From Billgrantia aerodenitrificans (lineage in GTDB: Bacteria > Pseudomonadota > Gammaproteobacteria > Pseudomonadales > Halomonadaceae): 64,000 bases of DNA. The position numbers and the translations under genes are program-made. The notes under the pieces are model-generated. The model searched no databases. It was given only the letters and a program-made list of their open reading frames with translations, and was not told the DNA's origin. The stretch is taken from contig NZ_JABFTV010000005.1 in the NCBI RefSeq assembly GCF_021404405.1, positions 310,001-374,000 of the forward strand, in the 5' to 3' direction. Shown here piece after piece: positions 17,801 through 32,800 of the stretch. Every line of letters starts with the position of its first letter. The first letter of the stretch is position 1.

Positions 17801-20800
17801 CCAGGTGGTCGTTGCCGCTGCCCAACAGCAACTCGACTATCTCCATGCCATGGAAGGTCACGCCGCGCAGGGTGTCGATGGTGGTTCCGGCACCCCGTCC
17901 ATCGTCCTGACTCAGCACGCCTTCTCCCATGCCCAACCCTGTCACGCGATTGGCGGTCAGGCTGCCATGCAACGACTGCACGCTGGCATCGGCATGCAGA
18001 ATCAGGGTATCGGTGTCATCGGTATGATCGTCATCGCCAAGACCTTGCCCGAGGCCATCGCCCAGTTGGCCGGTCGACTCATGGGGCAGCATGATGGCGG
18101 CGTTCAAGGTGCGATCGGTATCGCCCACACCGCCTTCCAGGATCAACGGCCCCTGGATACGATCCAGCACGTGGGGCTGCGGCGCGAAAGGCATCACGTA
18201 GCGTTCGGTCTCCGCCGCCACGAACCCGTTATCGGCCCTCAGCGTCACCTCAACCGTGCAGTACCAGTCCTCGGCCGTGAAAGTGACCGCCGGAATGGCA
18301 ACCTCGGTCAGCTGCCAGTTGCCGGCAGCGACGTCCACGCCCTGGGTCAGGTGCAGATAGCCGTCGGCATCGACATGATTGACGCGGACCTGCAGGACAT
18401 CGCCCGCCGGATCGACCAGCGTCAGAGTCATCCCCACGCTCACTCCCAGCTCGGCCCAGGAACTCTCCAGCAGCCGCAAGCGCGGCCCGGCCTCGGCACC
18501 GGCCAGCACCTCGATGGCTACCGCGCCGCTGAACAGCGTATCGAGGAAGACCCGATCGCCGAGTACCACATCGGTCAGGCCGTCCGAGAACAGACGGACC
18601 GTCACCGGCTCGACGATGGCCTGGGTAAGGCGCAACGTATAGCTGTCGGTTGCTCCGGCGGTGGTCACCAGAGTGCGGCCATCGGTCTGCTGGATGACCA
18701 GACCGGGACTGTCGTTGTCGTAGACCGTGACCCGCACGGTACTCGCCTTGACGTCCTCGTAGATGGAGCCATCGAGGTTGCTGCTGAGCTCGAACAGCAC
18801 GCGCCCATCCAGACGGTTCTCGACACGATCGTTGTCGACGGCCGTCAGCGTGACGGTCTGCGCCTGGTCCCAGTTGGTATGATCGAAGACCAAGGTAGTG
18901 GTGCTGGCCGAGACCCGGTCGCCGAAAGCCGACAGATCGAGGGTCACGGTCACCACTTCACCCACCTGAAGCGGTGCCGAGAGACGCAGCTCGAAGCTAC
19001 CGTCCTGGCCGGTCACCGAGTCGCCCTCGATCAACTGCAAGCGGTCGCCGGGAACGTTCAGCACCACGTCGCCCAGGTCGTTGTCGTATACCGTGACCAT
19101 GGTATTGGCGAGCGGCTGGCTCAGCAGCGACTGCAGCGCATCCGGCATCTCGCCGTCGTGCCCTTCGGGCAGGGCTACCTGCGCCTGGTAGCTCACCGTG
19201 ACGAGTCGCGTGCCTTCCACCACATCGTCATCCGGCGCCTTGACGAAGATCTCCTGGGCAGGCGTCCATACGCCATCCACCAGCACGAAGTCCACGGTGA
19301 TCGCCTGGGTGTACTCGCCATCTTCCTGCAAGGAGAGCTTGACCGTCTCTGCGCTACGCCCACCGTGAGGCGTGCGGCTGCGGTCGTGGGAAGAGGCCAT
19401 CGCCGCCGAGACGGTCAGCGTCACCAGCGTGCCATCGGCCAGCCCCCCGGTGGATAGCGCCAGCGACACGAACCAGGAACTGGGACCGCCGCCTTCCACC
19501 ACCCTCGTGGAACCACCGGGCTCGGTGACCACCACGACACCGGAGCGTTGGTCGACCACGCTGACCGGCAGACCATCGGCCAGCAGGGTCTGGTAAGCCT
19601 CTTCGGCGGAAGCGAAGCCGTGCGTCACCAGGCTGCTGCGACCCTCGGGATTGGCGGAGATGATACGTCCCGTCACGTCGCCGCCAACGATGAAGGTATC
19701 GCTGCCGACTCCGCCGATCAGCTCGGTCACCACATCGAAACGGGTACTGAGCACATAGAAGGTGTCGTCGCCTTCCAGCCCGTCCACCCGCACCCGCTGG
19801 ATGTTCTCGAAGCCGATATTGAGACCGGCCCCGAACACACCGTCCTCGGTGATGACGAACTGATCCGCGCCCTCGGTACCCAGCACGGTCACGGTGTTAT
19901 AGCCACTGCCTCCGTCGATGCTCACCGGTGCATTGATGTTGTACTCGATGTTGTCGTCGCCGCTGCCACCGCGTATTTCGATGTCGTTCTCGGCGATGAA
20001 GGCACGGATGACGAAGTTGTCGTTGCCATCCTCCCCCTCCATGCGCAGCAGCCCCTTGTTGCTGTAGACGATGAACTCGTCGTCGCCATCACCGCCATAG
20101 ATCACCATGGCCTCGCTGTTGCCATAGCTGAGATAGCCCAAGTTGGTAGGCGTGACGCGAATCTCGTCGCCCACCCTCACGCCGGTGGCGTAATAGCCAT
20201 CCACCGCCGTACCTTCAGGGTTGGGATGCTCGGCAAACAGCTGGCCGATCTGGAAGCGGTCGTTGCCGTTGCCACCGTCCAGGGTCATCAGGGCGGAGGT
20301 ATCGTCCACCACGAAGACGTCATCACCGTCATGGCCATTGACCGTGACCCGGCCGTTCATGTCGGCACCGTAGTTGATGCGCTCCACGTTGCCGCCGGTA
20401 ACGCCCTGGGAAGAATCGCCCTCCAGCCGCGCAATAAAATTGCGGCGAATCAGGAACAGGTCGCTCATATCGCCGTCGACGAAGGCTCCCATGTCGCGGT
20501 CGAGCATACCGGGGTAGTCGTCGAAGCCGCGGCCTTCGATGAACAGGAAGTCCACGCCGTCGTTGATCGCCCCGCCGTCGGCTACGGTGATCTCGTAGTT
20601 GGCGTTCACCCCCTGGTGCATCACGATGCGGTAGGTATCGCTGCCGCTACCGCCATCCATCAGCAGGCCATCGGTACGGCTGTTGAGCTCCACCACGGTG
20701 AGCGTATCGTCACCCTCACCGCCGAGCAGCTCGATCTCACCGAGCAGCTCATCGGCATGCAGCATCAGGTCGTCGTTACCAGCACCGCCGTAGAAACGCA

Positions 20801-23800
20801 TGCCGTGTTCGGCATGGATGGTGCCGTGCACGCGTAGCGTATCGTTGCCGGCCCCCAGATCCACTTCCAGGCGGCCCAGGGCGTGCTCGCCGTCGAAGGT
20901 CACGCGGTCGTCGCCCGTACCGCCCTGGATCAGTACCTGATCGGCCACGATGCTGCCCGCCAGCCACAGCACATCGCCATCATTACCGCCATTCAGCAGT
21001 ACGCTGGTGGCTTCGATCTGACCCTGCAACTCGAAGCGGTTGTTGCCATTACCCGTATCCAGCTCAACGGTAGTGGCGATGAGCGTGGCGTTCTCTTCGA
21101 TCAGCCAATGCTGTCCTTTTTCGTTGCCGCCACGCATCACGATGGACTCGCCCGCTTCAAGAGTACCTCGCAGTACGCTTGAAGCCTGCGTATCGTCGAG
21201 ACGCGTACCCAGCAGAGTGCTTTCCCAGGTTTCCACCCGTAGATAGATATCGCGGGAGGCCCTGAGTACGACTTGATCGTCCTCGATGACGATACCGTCG
21301 CCTGCGGATACGAAGATGCTGCCCTGCTCGGCCTCCACCAGAACGCCGTTGGTGAACGTCACGATATCGCCGTTGTCGTCGGGATCGCTGCTCTCCATGG
21401 CGTAGAGATAGATGTTGCCGGAGTGAGAGATCAGGTTCTCGCTGACCGTCATGGGGCTATTGGTCGTGATCTCGATGTCGCCAGCGGCGGTCAGGCCCTT
21501 GCCGTCGATCACCAGGTGACCGCTGTTGTTCAGGTACACCTGACCCTCGCGCGACTCGCCCTGCAGCACACCGGTCGCCGTGGTGATCACCTTGTCCTGA
21601 CGACCGATGTTGTGCTGGGCCACGAGGTAGACGCCGTAGGAGAGGATGTTGATCTCGCCCTCGTCCAGAGCGTTGAAGATGTTACCCACCTCCGAGAAGA
21701 TCAGCGCCAGGGTATTGTCGCTACCGGCCCTGACCTGACCCAGGCGCAAGTCACCGCTGCGGCCCAGGCTGGCACTGCCCAGTACTTCACGTACGAAGGC
21801 GGTGTCGGCACTATCGAGATCCAGCCGCCCGATCTCGTCGTCGGTCATGATCGCCAGCAGGCGGTCGGCCTGGCCCACTCCGCCAATGCGGGTCTCCAGG
21901 CGCAGGGTCGTGGCCTTGATGTCACCGGCCAGTTCGTTGCCGTTGGTGCCCAGAATCGAGTGCAAGGCACGCAGGTAGACATGTTCACCGGCTTCGATGT
22001 AGCCGATGATCATGCTGCCATCCACCGTATCCAGATAGATATCGTTGCCGGCCTGGGCATTGATCACGCCACCGGGTCGCGTGGCGAACTCCAGGAAATT
22101 GTTTTCCCTGCCGATGTTCTCGCCGGCTGTCAGGTGGATATTGTTGGCCAGCATGTTGATCAGCCCGTGGTTCAGGCCGTCGAGGATGCTGCCATCGGCA
22201 CTCAACCACAGGTCGCCGCTCTGGGAGAACATGGTGCCGATACGCATGTCGCTGCCAAGCGCATGCAGGTGAATATCCTGCTGGGCTCGGGCGGTCACGG
22301 TCGCGCCCTCCTTCAGGTCCAGCTGCAGTCGCGAATCGGGGCTGGAGCCGATCTGCCCGTTGGCCGCCTCCAGCACCAGGTCGCCGCTGCGGATCACCAG
22401 ATCCCCCGAAAGGGTCTGGGCGGCGAGAATGCTGCCCGACACCTTGATGCGGGCATCCGCCCCCGCGTGCAGCTTGGCCAGCCGCAGGCTCGCCTCGCCC
22501 TCCTCGGCATCGGCACCGAGGTAGACCGAACCCTCGGCTTCAACGTAGATCTCGCCGCCGTTGTAGACGTTGAAATCCTCAACCAGGCTGATGGAAATGA
22601 AGCGAATGACCGGCAGGCCGTCGGGCCCGAAGGCTTCGGTGCTGCGCGGGTCGAGAAGCACCGCGGCCAGCTCGACATCTACGCCCGACTCGGCCACCAC
22701 GTCCAGTGCCGTGGTCAGCACCAGAGTACCGCCGTCCACCGAAACGATCTCGTAATAGAGCCCGTTCTCGGTGATGTTGAGCGACCTGCCATGGATGTCC
22801 AGGGTCTCGCCGGGCTTGAACCAGGTGGTGTCCCAAGCCTCGCCATCGGTACGCTCGAGGGTAACGGTGGTGACACCGCCCACTCTATCGCCCACCACGA
22901 AATTGACATTGGCTTCCACCGGGGCGTGCTTCAAGTAGCTGACGTCCTGACGCTCCGCAGCGGAGAGCATCAGACGCTGCTCCTCGCTCAGCCCCGCCAG
23001 ACCGTTGGTCATGTCGAGCAGCTCACGGCCGCTGGCCACACCGATGTTGCCGCCGGCGATCAAGGTGATGTTGCCCGCCGCCTCGACGTTAGCCGCCTGA
23101 ATCTCGGTACGGGTGCTGGTGGTTTCCTGCAGCAGCCCGGCGCCGATCAACGACAGCAGCTCCGCCTCGGTCCACTCTTTCACCGAAAACTCGATATTGG
23201 CCACCTCGGCAGCCGTCAGGGTCGCCTGATAGTTCAGCTCGCGCAGCAGCGTTGCGGAGCCGTTCTCGTCCACGCCATGGATGGCATGCAGCTGGCGATA
23301 GACGGTAGTGCGGTCCTGAGCGATGCCGTCGATTCGCGCCTCGAGGGCGGCCTCGTCGTCGGCCAACGAGGGATCCAGTTCCAGCAAGGCCTCACGATAA
23401 GCGCTGCGTTCGCGCTCGGTCAGAATCACGCCTTGGTCGGGGTCATACTCCACCACGCGGCGATAGGTGAGGGTCTGCCCCACGGCAAGCGCTCCACCGG
23501 CAGCCAGCAGGCCGTCGGCGGTGACGTCGGCAAGACTGTCGATGGTGAAGAAGTCACTGCCGGAGGTATAGAAGCGATGACCCGCACGCGGATCGTCCGC
23601 GGCAATGTCGGGTGCCACCAGTCGCACTTCCGTACGCTCGTCGCCGCTGCCCACTTCCAGCAGCAGGTTGCCGTGCTCGTCGATGCTCTTGATGCGGTAG
23701 GTTTCGCCGTCCACCAACCCGCCGATCACGTCCTCGCTGGTGGCAAAACGGTAGTTCCAGTAAGTCTGATACTCATTGGCCTTGCGGTCCTTGAGCTCCT

Positions 23801-26800
23801 GCTTGGCGGCCTCGATGCGTCCGCCCTCTTCGCCGGGAACCAGCCCCATGCGATCCCACACCCCGCGCAGCTGCTCGATGGTGCGCTCGTCGCGTCGGCT
23901 ATCGTCGTTGCGGTCGAGCAGGTCGCCCGCGGCTCGCAGCCAGACATCGCCCTGGGCGCTGACGATGCGCTCCACGCCGAGATCACCGCTGACCTGATGC
24001 AAGGCAATATCGCCACGTGCGGTGGCGTTGAGGCGCCCTTCGCCCGACTGCTGAATCAGCAGCGGATTATTGGCAGCGATGCTCCCGATGCTGCCGCCCT
24101 CGGCAATCAGGGTCAGATTGCCACCCTGCACATGAGCCGTGGTGCCGCCCTGCAGCGTGCCGGCAATCAAACTGCCGGCGGCCATCAGGCTGACGTTGCC
24201 GCCGGCATGAGCACGGTTCACGGTCAGGTCACCGTTGAGCTGGTGAACGTTGATGTCGCCGCGCACGGTCACGGCATCCAGACGCATCGGCGGTGCCGCG
24301 GCCGCATCTGGACCCAGGCGGTTGTGCAGATCGATGGCGCGGCCATTACCAATGCCATCCTCGGCACGCAACACGATTTCCGCACCGCTGATGCGAATGT
24401 CGCGGCGCTGATCGTCGTTCTGACGAATGGCCCCTTCCGTCTTCACGGTGCTGGTGCCGTTGTGGTTGGCGAGATCGCCGATCAGCACAACATCGCCACG
24501 AGACTCGACGTTGATGGTGCCGGTCTGATTGCCGATGAATCGAATCTGGACGTCGCGGTTGGCCTCCACCGAGTGGGTATGCAGAATCACGCTCTCGCGC
24601 TCCTGCACGAACTTGGCGTAGTTGGTCTTCTTGCCATACCAGGTACTGGTCGACCACTTGTCCACCAGTTGCACCGGGATGTCGTTCCAGTTCTGCAAGG
24701 CCTCGCCCGGCTCCGCACCGATCTGGCTCTGCGCGTACCGGTAGCCGGTCTCGTTGGAGGTGTAGAAATAGGAGAGCGAATCCTGCAGCTTGCCGGGGCT
24801 GAGTTCGCTGTTGCCCCAGTTCAGCGTGCGCGGGTCGGCGGCCAGTGCATCGATACCCAGCCAGCTGCTGGACCCCTTCACGGCATAGCGCCGCTCGGTG
24901 CTGTCCTGGGCCACGCTGAAACCGTAGCGCGCATCCTCCCTGGGCTTGAAGGTGTAGGTATTGTTGCCGTCGGGGTCATAGCGGTATTCGTGCAGCCCGG
25001 TGAACTTATCGTCGATGCGCAGAATCCCCTGGCCCGGACGGCTCACGTCCAGCCCGCCTACGGCAAGGGCGTACTGGGTGTTGTTGATCACTTCGATGGT
25101 GCCGTAGCCGCCCAGCACTTCGAGCAGTCCGTTACCGGTGTTGACCACGTGGCCGGTGATATCGAGACGACCACCCTCGATGGCGATGTTCTGCACCTCG
25201 ATCTGGCCGGTGCGCGGGTTGAAGATGGCCAGCGCCGTGCCGCTGGAGGCCGGCAGCACGATGCTGCTGGTGCTGCCGCTGCGGATATGATCGGCGATAC
25301 GCTGGGCATCGGCGTCGCCCAGCACCAGGCGATAAATATCCTCGCCGGCACGAATGTAGCCGTTGAGGTTGACGAACTCGGCATCGATCACGATCACGCC
25401 GGCGGAAAGATCCGGCGAATCGCCACGGCTGTTGCGAATCGCCTCCAGTGCCTCCGCGCTGAGCCCACCGACGCCATCGCCGCTGTGAGCCTTCACCGCC
25501 TGAGCATCAGGATTGCCGCCGGGATTGAACTGCGACAGGCCGCGCACGGAAATCTCCCCGGCCGAGGAAAGCAGCAGGCTCTCGGCACGCATCTCCCCTT
25601 CGATCTCCAGCGAGCCCGCCGCATAGGCGACGATCTCGCCGGAGACGTTGCGGGTAAGACCCGTGACCGCGAACAGCACGCTGGCCGCCGGTGAGTTGCC
25701 ATAGTCGTTGTTGTCGTAGAGGAAAGCGTCACGCGCGGTGTCGCTGAGCCCCTCCAACTGCAAGCCACGCACCAGCGCATCGAGCACCTGGCCCCGCACC
25801 CCATCGCTGGAGTCGAAATAGACCCCGCTGCTGTTGACGATGGTGATACGCGGCGTCGCCCCCTCGCTGCCCACCGGGTTGAGCCCCGACAGGCTGGTGG
25901 TCAAACTCGAGTTGAGCAGATTGATGGCCGCGGCACTGCCCACCTCGGTGAGGTTGAAGTAAAGCCCGCCGACCACCTGGGGAATCTGTGTGCTACCCAG
26001 CACCATGCGTGACGGCGCAGTGTTGAGAATGGTGATGCTGGCATCGCCCGGCGCATCCACCTCGCCGCTGCCGGTGAGGTCGTCGGCGAATACATAGACG
26101 GTACCGGCCTGGGCCCACACATCGTCGATGTAGACCGTGAGTTGATCCACCTCGTTGATCAAGATGTCGTTGCCGACCTTCTCGGCAAAGCCTTCATCCA
26201 GCAGGTGCTGCTCGATACGAGCAATCTCGTTCGTATAGAAATCGATCAGCTGCTGGTTGCCGGAACTGCGGTACAGCGCGAAACGCTCCCTGAGATCGCG
26301 GAGCTCATCGACGAGCTCGGACTGACCGCGCGTATAGCCCACGCTGAAGCCGATGTCGTCGTAGCCCTCCCGCGCGACCAGGAAATTGCCGGCATTGCCG
26401 GTGAACAACGCGTCGAGTTCGGCCTCCTTGGCATCGATCTCAGCCTGCTTGGCAGCGATCTCGCTCTGCTTCTGAGCGATCTGGCTCTCCCGGGTAGCGA
26501 TGTCGCCCTGCCTGCCGGCGATCGACTGCTCGGTGGTGGCAATGGCAGCGTTCTTGGCCGTGATGGCCGACTGCTTGGCAGCGATCTCGTCCTGCTTGGT
26601 CGCGATCTCGCCCTGCTTGGCCGCGATTTCGGCCTCGAGTCGAGCGATCTCATCCGTCTTCTCGTCATCTTCATCATCAAGAGCAGCAAGCGCGGTGGTG
26701 AGGACGTCGAGTTCATCTTCCAGCTCGCCTAGCTCGTCCTCGAGCTCGATCTTCTCCGCCTCCAGCGCCACCAGCTCATCGTTCAACTCGACCAGTTGCT

Positions 26801-29800
26801 CCTCGAGCAACGCCAGCTCGGCTTCGAGTGCGTCGATCTGGCCAAGCAGTGACAGGATGTCAGGCTCATTGGCGCTACGAATGGTCTGCAGCTCACTTCG
26901 CAGAGACTCCAGCGCCTGGTTGATGTCGCGAGCCAGCGAATCGATATTGGCCATCTCCAGCACCAGGCGCTGATGCCGATCGATACCGGTACGCACCGTG
27001 CCGTCGATGTTGACCCGACCGTTGGAGCGGGTCACCACATCGCCATCGAGTATCTCGGAGCCGCCACCGCCACCCAGGGCGGCATCGATGGCCCCCGTGA
27101 CCGCCGAAATCCAACTCACGCCCTTGGCCTGGGCATTCATGTCGCTGAAGCCGAAGCGCTCGGTGAACAACGTGATGTCCCTTGCGCCCACCAGCTCGGC
27201 ACCGCTGCGGATATCGATCAGATGCGACTGGTTCATCTCCGCCCGGGCATTGAGATCCGTGATCGGAATCAGGCTGCCGGCAAAGCTGTCCAGCGTCGCA
27301 CTCAGCGCGTATACATCGCGATTGCCGCGAATATCGCCGCCTGCCGCGAAGTTGATGTCGCCAAAGGCCGTGGCACTGGCGCCTTCATGCATCACGATGC
27401 GATTGTTGGGACTCAAGATCACCCGCACGTCGCCCACGCCTACGGTGGCGGCACCGTAGGTGTCCATCAGCAGAACGGAACTCAGGTCGCCCGTGCCGCG
27501 CGCCGTCGCCACCAGCTCGCCGGCACTGTGCAGCACGGCGTTCTGATGGATCAGCACGCTGGCCGCCATATCGTCATCGCGAATGTGCGAGGTAATGCCG
27601 GCGCCGGAGCCGAGGCCGGCAGCGGTGAGGTTGATCTGATCGTGGAAGGTGATGGCGTTGAGTGCCTCCAGACGCAGATCGCCCACGGTAGTGGTCAATT
27701 TCGCGCCAGCGCCCACTTCCACCCGGGTATCGAGATCGAACAGCGCATCGGTGCTGGCACCGGCGCCGGCCACGGCACCGCCGGCAACACCACGAATGGT
27801 ATCGTGGCCGTTCCCCGCCAGACGCTCGCGAATCACTTCGCTCTCGGCAAACATGTCCAGACTGTCAGCCGTGACATTGGCGTTGGCCGAAACGCTTGCC
27901 AGGGTATCGGCGGTAATGCGGAAGCGCGCCTCCGCCCCGGTACCGCCGAGCACGCCACCCGCCGCAGCCAGTATCTGGCTCTCCATCTCGAAGATCTGGT
28001 TGGCGCGAATCAGAAGCTTGCCGGCATCCGGGTCCGTGGAAGTCAACGGCGCCGTGACGGACAGGGTCGAGGCCCCCACCGTAGCGTGGGTAATGGCCGT
28101 CTGGCGCAGGTGGTTACCGGCACCGGCACCGGCGACCACACCGCCGCTGCCGGCCAAGGAGTAGAGCTCCGCCTGCTGGTGACCGCCGGCCTCGACGCTG
28201 ACTCGCCCCGCGCCGATCAGATGACCATCGCCGATCCTCGCCCGGCTCTGGGTATTCTGGCGCACGTCCACCACGGCAGCACCGGCCGCCACCAAACCAC
28301 CCACCACGCTGATGGCACGACCTTCCAGCGACGTACGCAGGTCGGTGACGACTCGCAGATGACCGGCCACCTCGATATTGTTGTCGCTCTGCGGCTCGCC
28401 CGGCGCGGCACGGTTGGACTGCGTATTGCCGATCACGGCCTCGGCGCGGGCATTGTCGCGCAGAGTGATCACGGTGGCATTGAGGCCCAGCAGCGCCCCG
28501 CCGGCGGAGCCGACAGCCCGTGCGTAGAGAGACGGCGCGTCATTCAACAGCGTGCTGCCCGCCTCGACGGTCAGGTTGGCGGCGCGCAGGCTGATGTCGC
28601 TGTTGGCGCCGCCAGGCGTGCCCACCTGTGCCAGCACCCGGGTGCCCAGGTTGCCCACCACCACCGAAGCGCCGATACCGACCCCGGCGCTAACCGCCAC
28701 CCCGAGCGATTCTACGCTGACCCGCGGCGTATGCAGCGCGCTGATGACCACATCGCCCAAGGCGCTGAGGGTTATGCCGCTGCCCAGCCAAGCCTGCACA
28801 TCGTTGGAAAGACTCACGGTGGATACGTTGGCGGTGCCCGCACCGGCCAGACCGGCGGCCACGGCAACCACGGTCAGATTGACCCTGTCGAGGCTGGTGG
28901 CAGACACCATCACGTTGTTCAACAAGGTATCGTCACCCAGGATCGCACGCTCACCGAGCCACGCCTGAGTGGCACCACTGATCTCGACCACCCCTACGGA
29001 TATACCCGCCGCCACCTTGCCGATGCTGCCGCCGGCCGCCAACGCCTGATGCTGACGGTCCACACTGGCGCTCAGCGTCAGATTGCCGGGCGTATTGATG
29101 ACGACAGCCTGAGCCGGCGTACCGGCATCTTCGATATAGGCCTGCTGGATGCTGCGATCCAGGATGATGGTGCTCTGGCCGCCTATGGCGATACCCAGAG
29201 CCGCCGCACCGCCCACGGCATGCAGGTTACTGTTGAGCTCAGCGTGGCTGGCCACGCGAATTTGACCGTCGGCAGCGAGCGAGCTTCCGTAGCCCACGGT
29301 GGCACTCACCGCGCCGTTGAGTTCGAGCACGGCGATGGAAATGCCCACGCTGGCGGCGCCGGAAATGGCCGCTCCGCCGGTCACGATCCCCACCTCGAGC
29401 AGCTCTTTCGCCTCGACCACGATATCGCCGGCAGCATCGAGCTCGGTGAAGCGCCCCACCTTGGCGGTAGTGTCGCCGATCACCTGGCCGTTCTTCTCGA
29501 CGTCGAAGCTCACCTGGAAGGTCAGTTCATCGAGGGCCTGGTTGGTGGTCTTGCGGTTGGCCTGGTTCTGATTGCCGGCGTTGGCCGGCGCATCGAAGTC
29601 GCGCTCGAAGTCTTCCGGGTCGTACGGGTCGTCGTCGTCATCTTCGATGCCGGAGTCGCCTGAGCTTGCGCTCTCCTGCATGGCATAGTCGCCGTTGGCG
29701 AAGCCAGCAAAGGAACCCGAGACCAGTTGGCCAAGCTCCTCGACGTCGGCCACGGCATCCTCGCTGAGCCCCGCTCCCAGGCTGATGACCGAGATGGCAC

Positions 29801-32800
29801 CGTTGAGGCTGAGCGTACCGCTGGCGGTAAAGGCCAATACCGCCGAGTTGATGTCGCGCTCGAGCAGGGCTTCCACACGAATGTCGCCGGCGGCGTGTAC
29901 CAGGCTGTAATCGTCGATGGATGCCAGAGTGCGCTCGCGCAGCACCATGACCTCCACCGAGGCACCGGCCCCGACGCCACCCACACTGACAGCGCCCACC
30001 CCTTGCAGGTAGTCGCCGGCGTTTTCACGTACGTTCATCTTGGTGAGCGTATTGGCGACCACCTCCACCGAACCGCCGGTGGAGCGCAGTTCGCTGCGCT
30101 GGCCAGCGTAGCTGGCAACCAGAGCCTCGGTATGAGCATCGGCCATCATCACCGAGAAGGCGCCGGAAAGCGCGCCGCCGCCCACGGCACCGGCTACCAC
30201 GCTGATGCCCATGTCCAGGGTCTGTCTGGCGGCAATACGGATGTCGTTGCTCGCCGTCAGGCTCGCCCCTTGAATCGACGTCACGGCCCTGGGATTGAGC
30301 AGGCCCACCGCCAGCGAAGCACCAGCGCCGAAGCCACCACTGCCGGCCAGAGCCCCGACGATGAAACGCCCGTCGACATGATTCTCGGCGCGCACATCGA
30401 TGGTGCGGCCCTCGATGCTGGCCTGGCGCACCGTGGCGCGGGTCTCCATGGAGACGTTCACCGCACTGGCGGAGCCGGCCAGCGCCGCACCCGGCGCGAT
30501 ATCCACCGCGATACCCATGACCACGGAGAGGAACACTACAGAGGCCTCGGCCTCGACCATCAGCGCCTCGTCGGCTTTCACCATGGCCTCGGGCGAGCTG
30601 TAATCCGAACCGTCGATCCAGGCCTCGGTGCGATGGCCGAGCAGGGTCGTGTCGACACCCGCTGCCGCGGCCAAGCCGGCGCCGATGGCAGCCGCACCGC
30701 CGCCGCTGTCGGCGTCGGTATGGTGCAGCGCGCGCACGACGACATCGCCGCCACTACGAACCCTGGCATTCTCGATATAGGCCTGGGTAGAACCGTTGAC
30801 CCCGTCCACCGTGACGTTGGCCGCCAGCGAACCGATGCCCCCGGCGACCGTGGCCGCCACGGTCAGGAAGGTCATGTGGCTGGTGGCCAACACCACCACC
30901 CCCTTGTGACTTTCGGTTTTCCAGCCATCGTCCCAGCGCTGCGTCACGGCGCGACCATCGCCGTTGCCTCGCGCCAGCACGTCGGCATTGCCGCCAATCC
31001 AGGCGCGGCTGTCGCTGCCCATCAGATCGACCGACACCCCGCCGCCGATGGCCACGGCCCCGGCTGCCACGGTACCCAGCACGATACGGCTGGTATCGAC
31101 CACGTCGGCATGAACCAGCAGGGTGCCGTCGGCACGCACCGTGCCGCCGTCCACCCTGGCCTCGGCCAGGTTGCGGATCACCGAGCTGCCGGCATTGGCC
31201 GCCCCGGCGCCAAAGGTGCCGTAGGTCACCCCTGCGCTGGTGATCAGATTGCTGGAAAGAGAATCGGCGCGAATGACCACGTCACCGCCACCGTGCTGGC
31301 GGGTTTCCAGTTCGGCCCCCTGGCTGCCCGCCACGATACGGTTCTGAATGTCGTGGTAAACCACCGAGATACCGGCCGCACCGCCCTTCACCGCCACATT
31401 GACCTGAACGCTGGCGGAGGTCATGCGGCTGCTGTCTTCGGCCTCGATCAGAATGTGCTCACCGGCTTCCACGCGGGTAGCGCCGCCCAGCACCTCGGCG
31501 CGGATTTCCTTGCGCGTGAAGTTGAGGGTGGTGGTACCGCTCAGCGCGGCGAAGCCCGCCACCGCACCGCCGATGGTGTAAGCGTTGATGCGCGAATCGG
31601 AGGTGGCCTCGAGCAGCACGCTACCACCGGCCGTGACCTTGGCACCGTTCTGGATCAGTGCGGCGATACGGTTGCTGGCATCGTCAGCGGGATTGTCGGG
31701 GTTGCCGCCGACATAGTTATAGGCGAAGTAGCCCGCGGCAGCGAAAGCGCCTGCCCCGGAGGCCGCAACGGTGAAGGCGTTCAGGCCCAGGTCGTCGGAG
31801 GCAGCCACACGCACGTCGCCCTCGGCGTTCACCTCGGCGGCATCGATCACTGCCTCGACATTGCTACGCAACCAGTTCAACGATAGCGCGCCGGAAACGG
31901 CCACCTTGCCCGCACCCGCGCCGCTGAGTGCAAAACTCCAGATCTGATCGCCCTGTTCCGGCGTCGCCGGCCGGTCGCCGGTCTCTTCCTCCTCGGGAAT
32001 CAGGCTGTTGTCGACGTTCATCTGCGGCACGCCGTCGGTCACTCTGAGCAGGCGAGCCTGAACATCGACGTTACCGTCCGCCGTCACCCGGGTCGCGGCC
32101 CCGTCGATACGGGCGCTGACGATGGAAGCCATGTCGTTGGTAGCGGAGGCTCCCGCCAGGCCGACGGCACCGGCGCCGGCTGCGGCACCGGCGATGTTGA
32201 TCATGATCGGCGCCACGGAGGCGCTCACACGCACATGGCCGGTGGTGTCGTCACCCGCCACCGCATTGGCCACCACCTGAGCGCCACCGCCTATCCGCGC
32301 CAGCAGGTCGTGCTGCATGAAGTTGATGGCGATGGAGCCGGCCAATGCCACCTTGCCCGCCCCGGCACCGCCAGCGGTGATGTTAAGCAGTTGGGCTTCG
32401 GCATGGGATTCGACCGTGACGTTGCCCGCCTCGGCAGTCACCTCGGCATTGTCGATCACCGCCGCCACCTGGCCGGCTTTGTAGCCGAAGGTGTTGCCAC
32501 TTCCCTCCAGGATCAGCATGTCCTGAGAGGCATTGACGTCGTCGTCGCTGGTGTTATCGATAGTTCGCGACGGATCCGAAGGATCGCCGCCGATGTAGTT
32601 GAAGGAGATGGCAGCGCCACCGGCCACCTTGCCGGCCCCGGCCACGCCGAAGGCGAAGCTGGCCAGCCCTTTCTTATCGTAGGCTTTCACCTCGACATCG
32701 TTGCGCGCCACCACCACGGCACCGCCGCTCACCTCGGCGCGAATCGAGCTGCGCATCCAGTTGAGATTCACCGCCGCGGAGCCGGCCGCGGCCCCCGCAC

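Noticed and set aside
15393..19457. Plus-strand frames with VVxAxxxDxVVA-type repeats
   Set aside because: They are the antisense reading of the C-terminal RTX and Calx-beta-like repeats, so their periodicity is borrowed.
21273..25694. Plus-strand frame of 1473 codons
   Set aside because: Lies antisense to the giant gene in frame-locked high-GC repeat code; composition (His/Gln/Val/Gly-rich, no domain) is that of a shadow frame.
26406..26636. CRISPR-like array from regular 21-bp units
   Set aside because: Units are in-frame protein heptads without unique spacers, inside an open gene.
26973..31886. Plus-strand frames of 896 and 719 codons
   Set aside because: Antisense shadows of the beta-solenoid repeats; no ribosome sites or recognisable domains.
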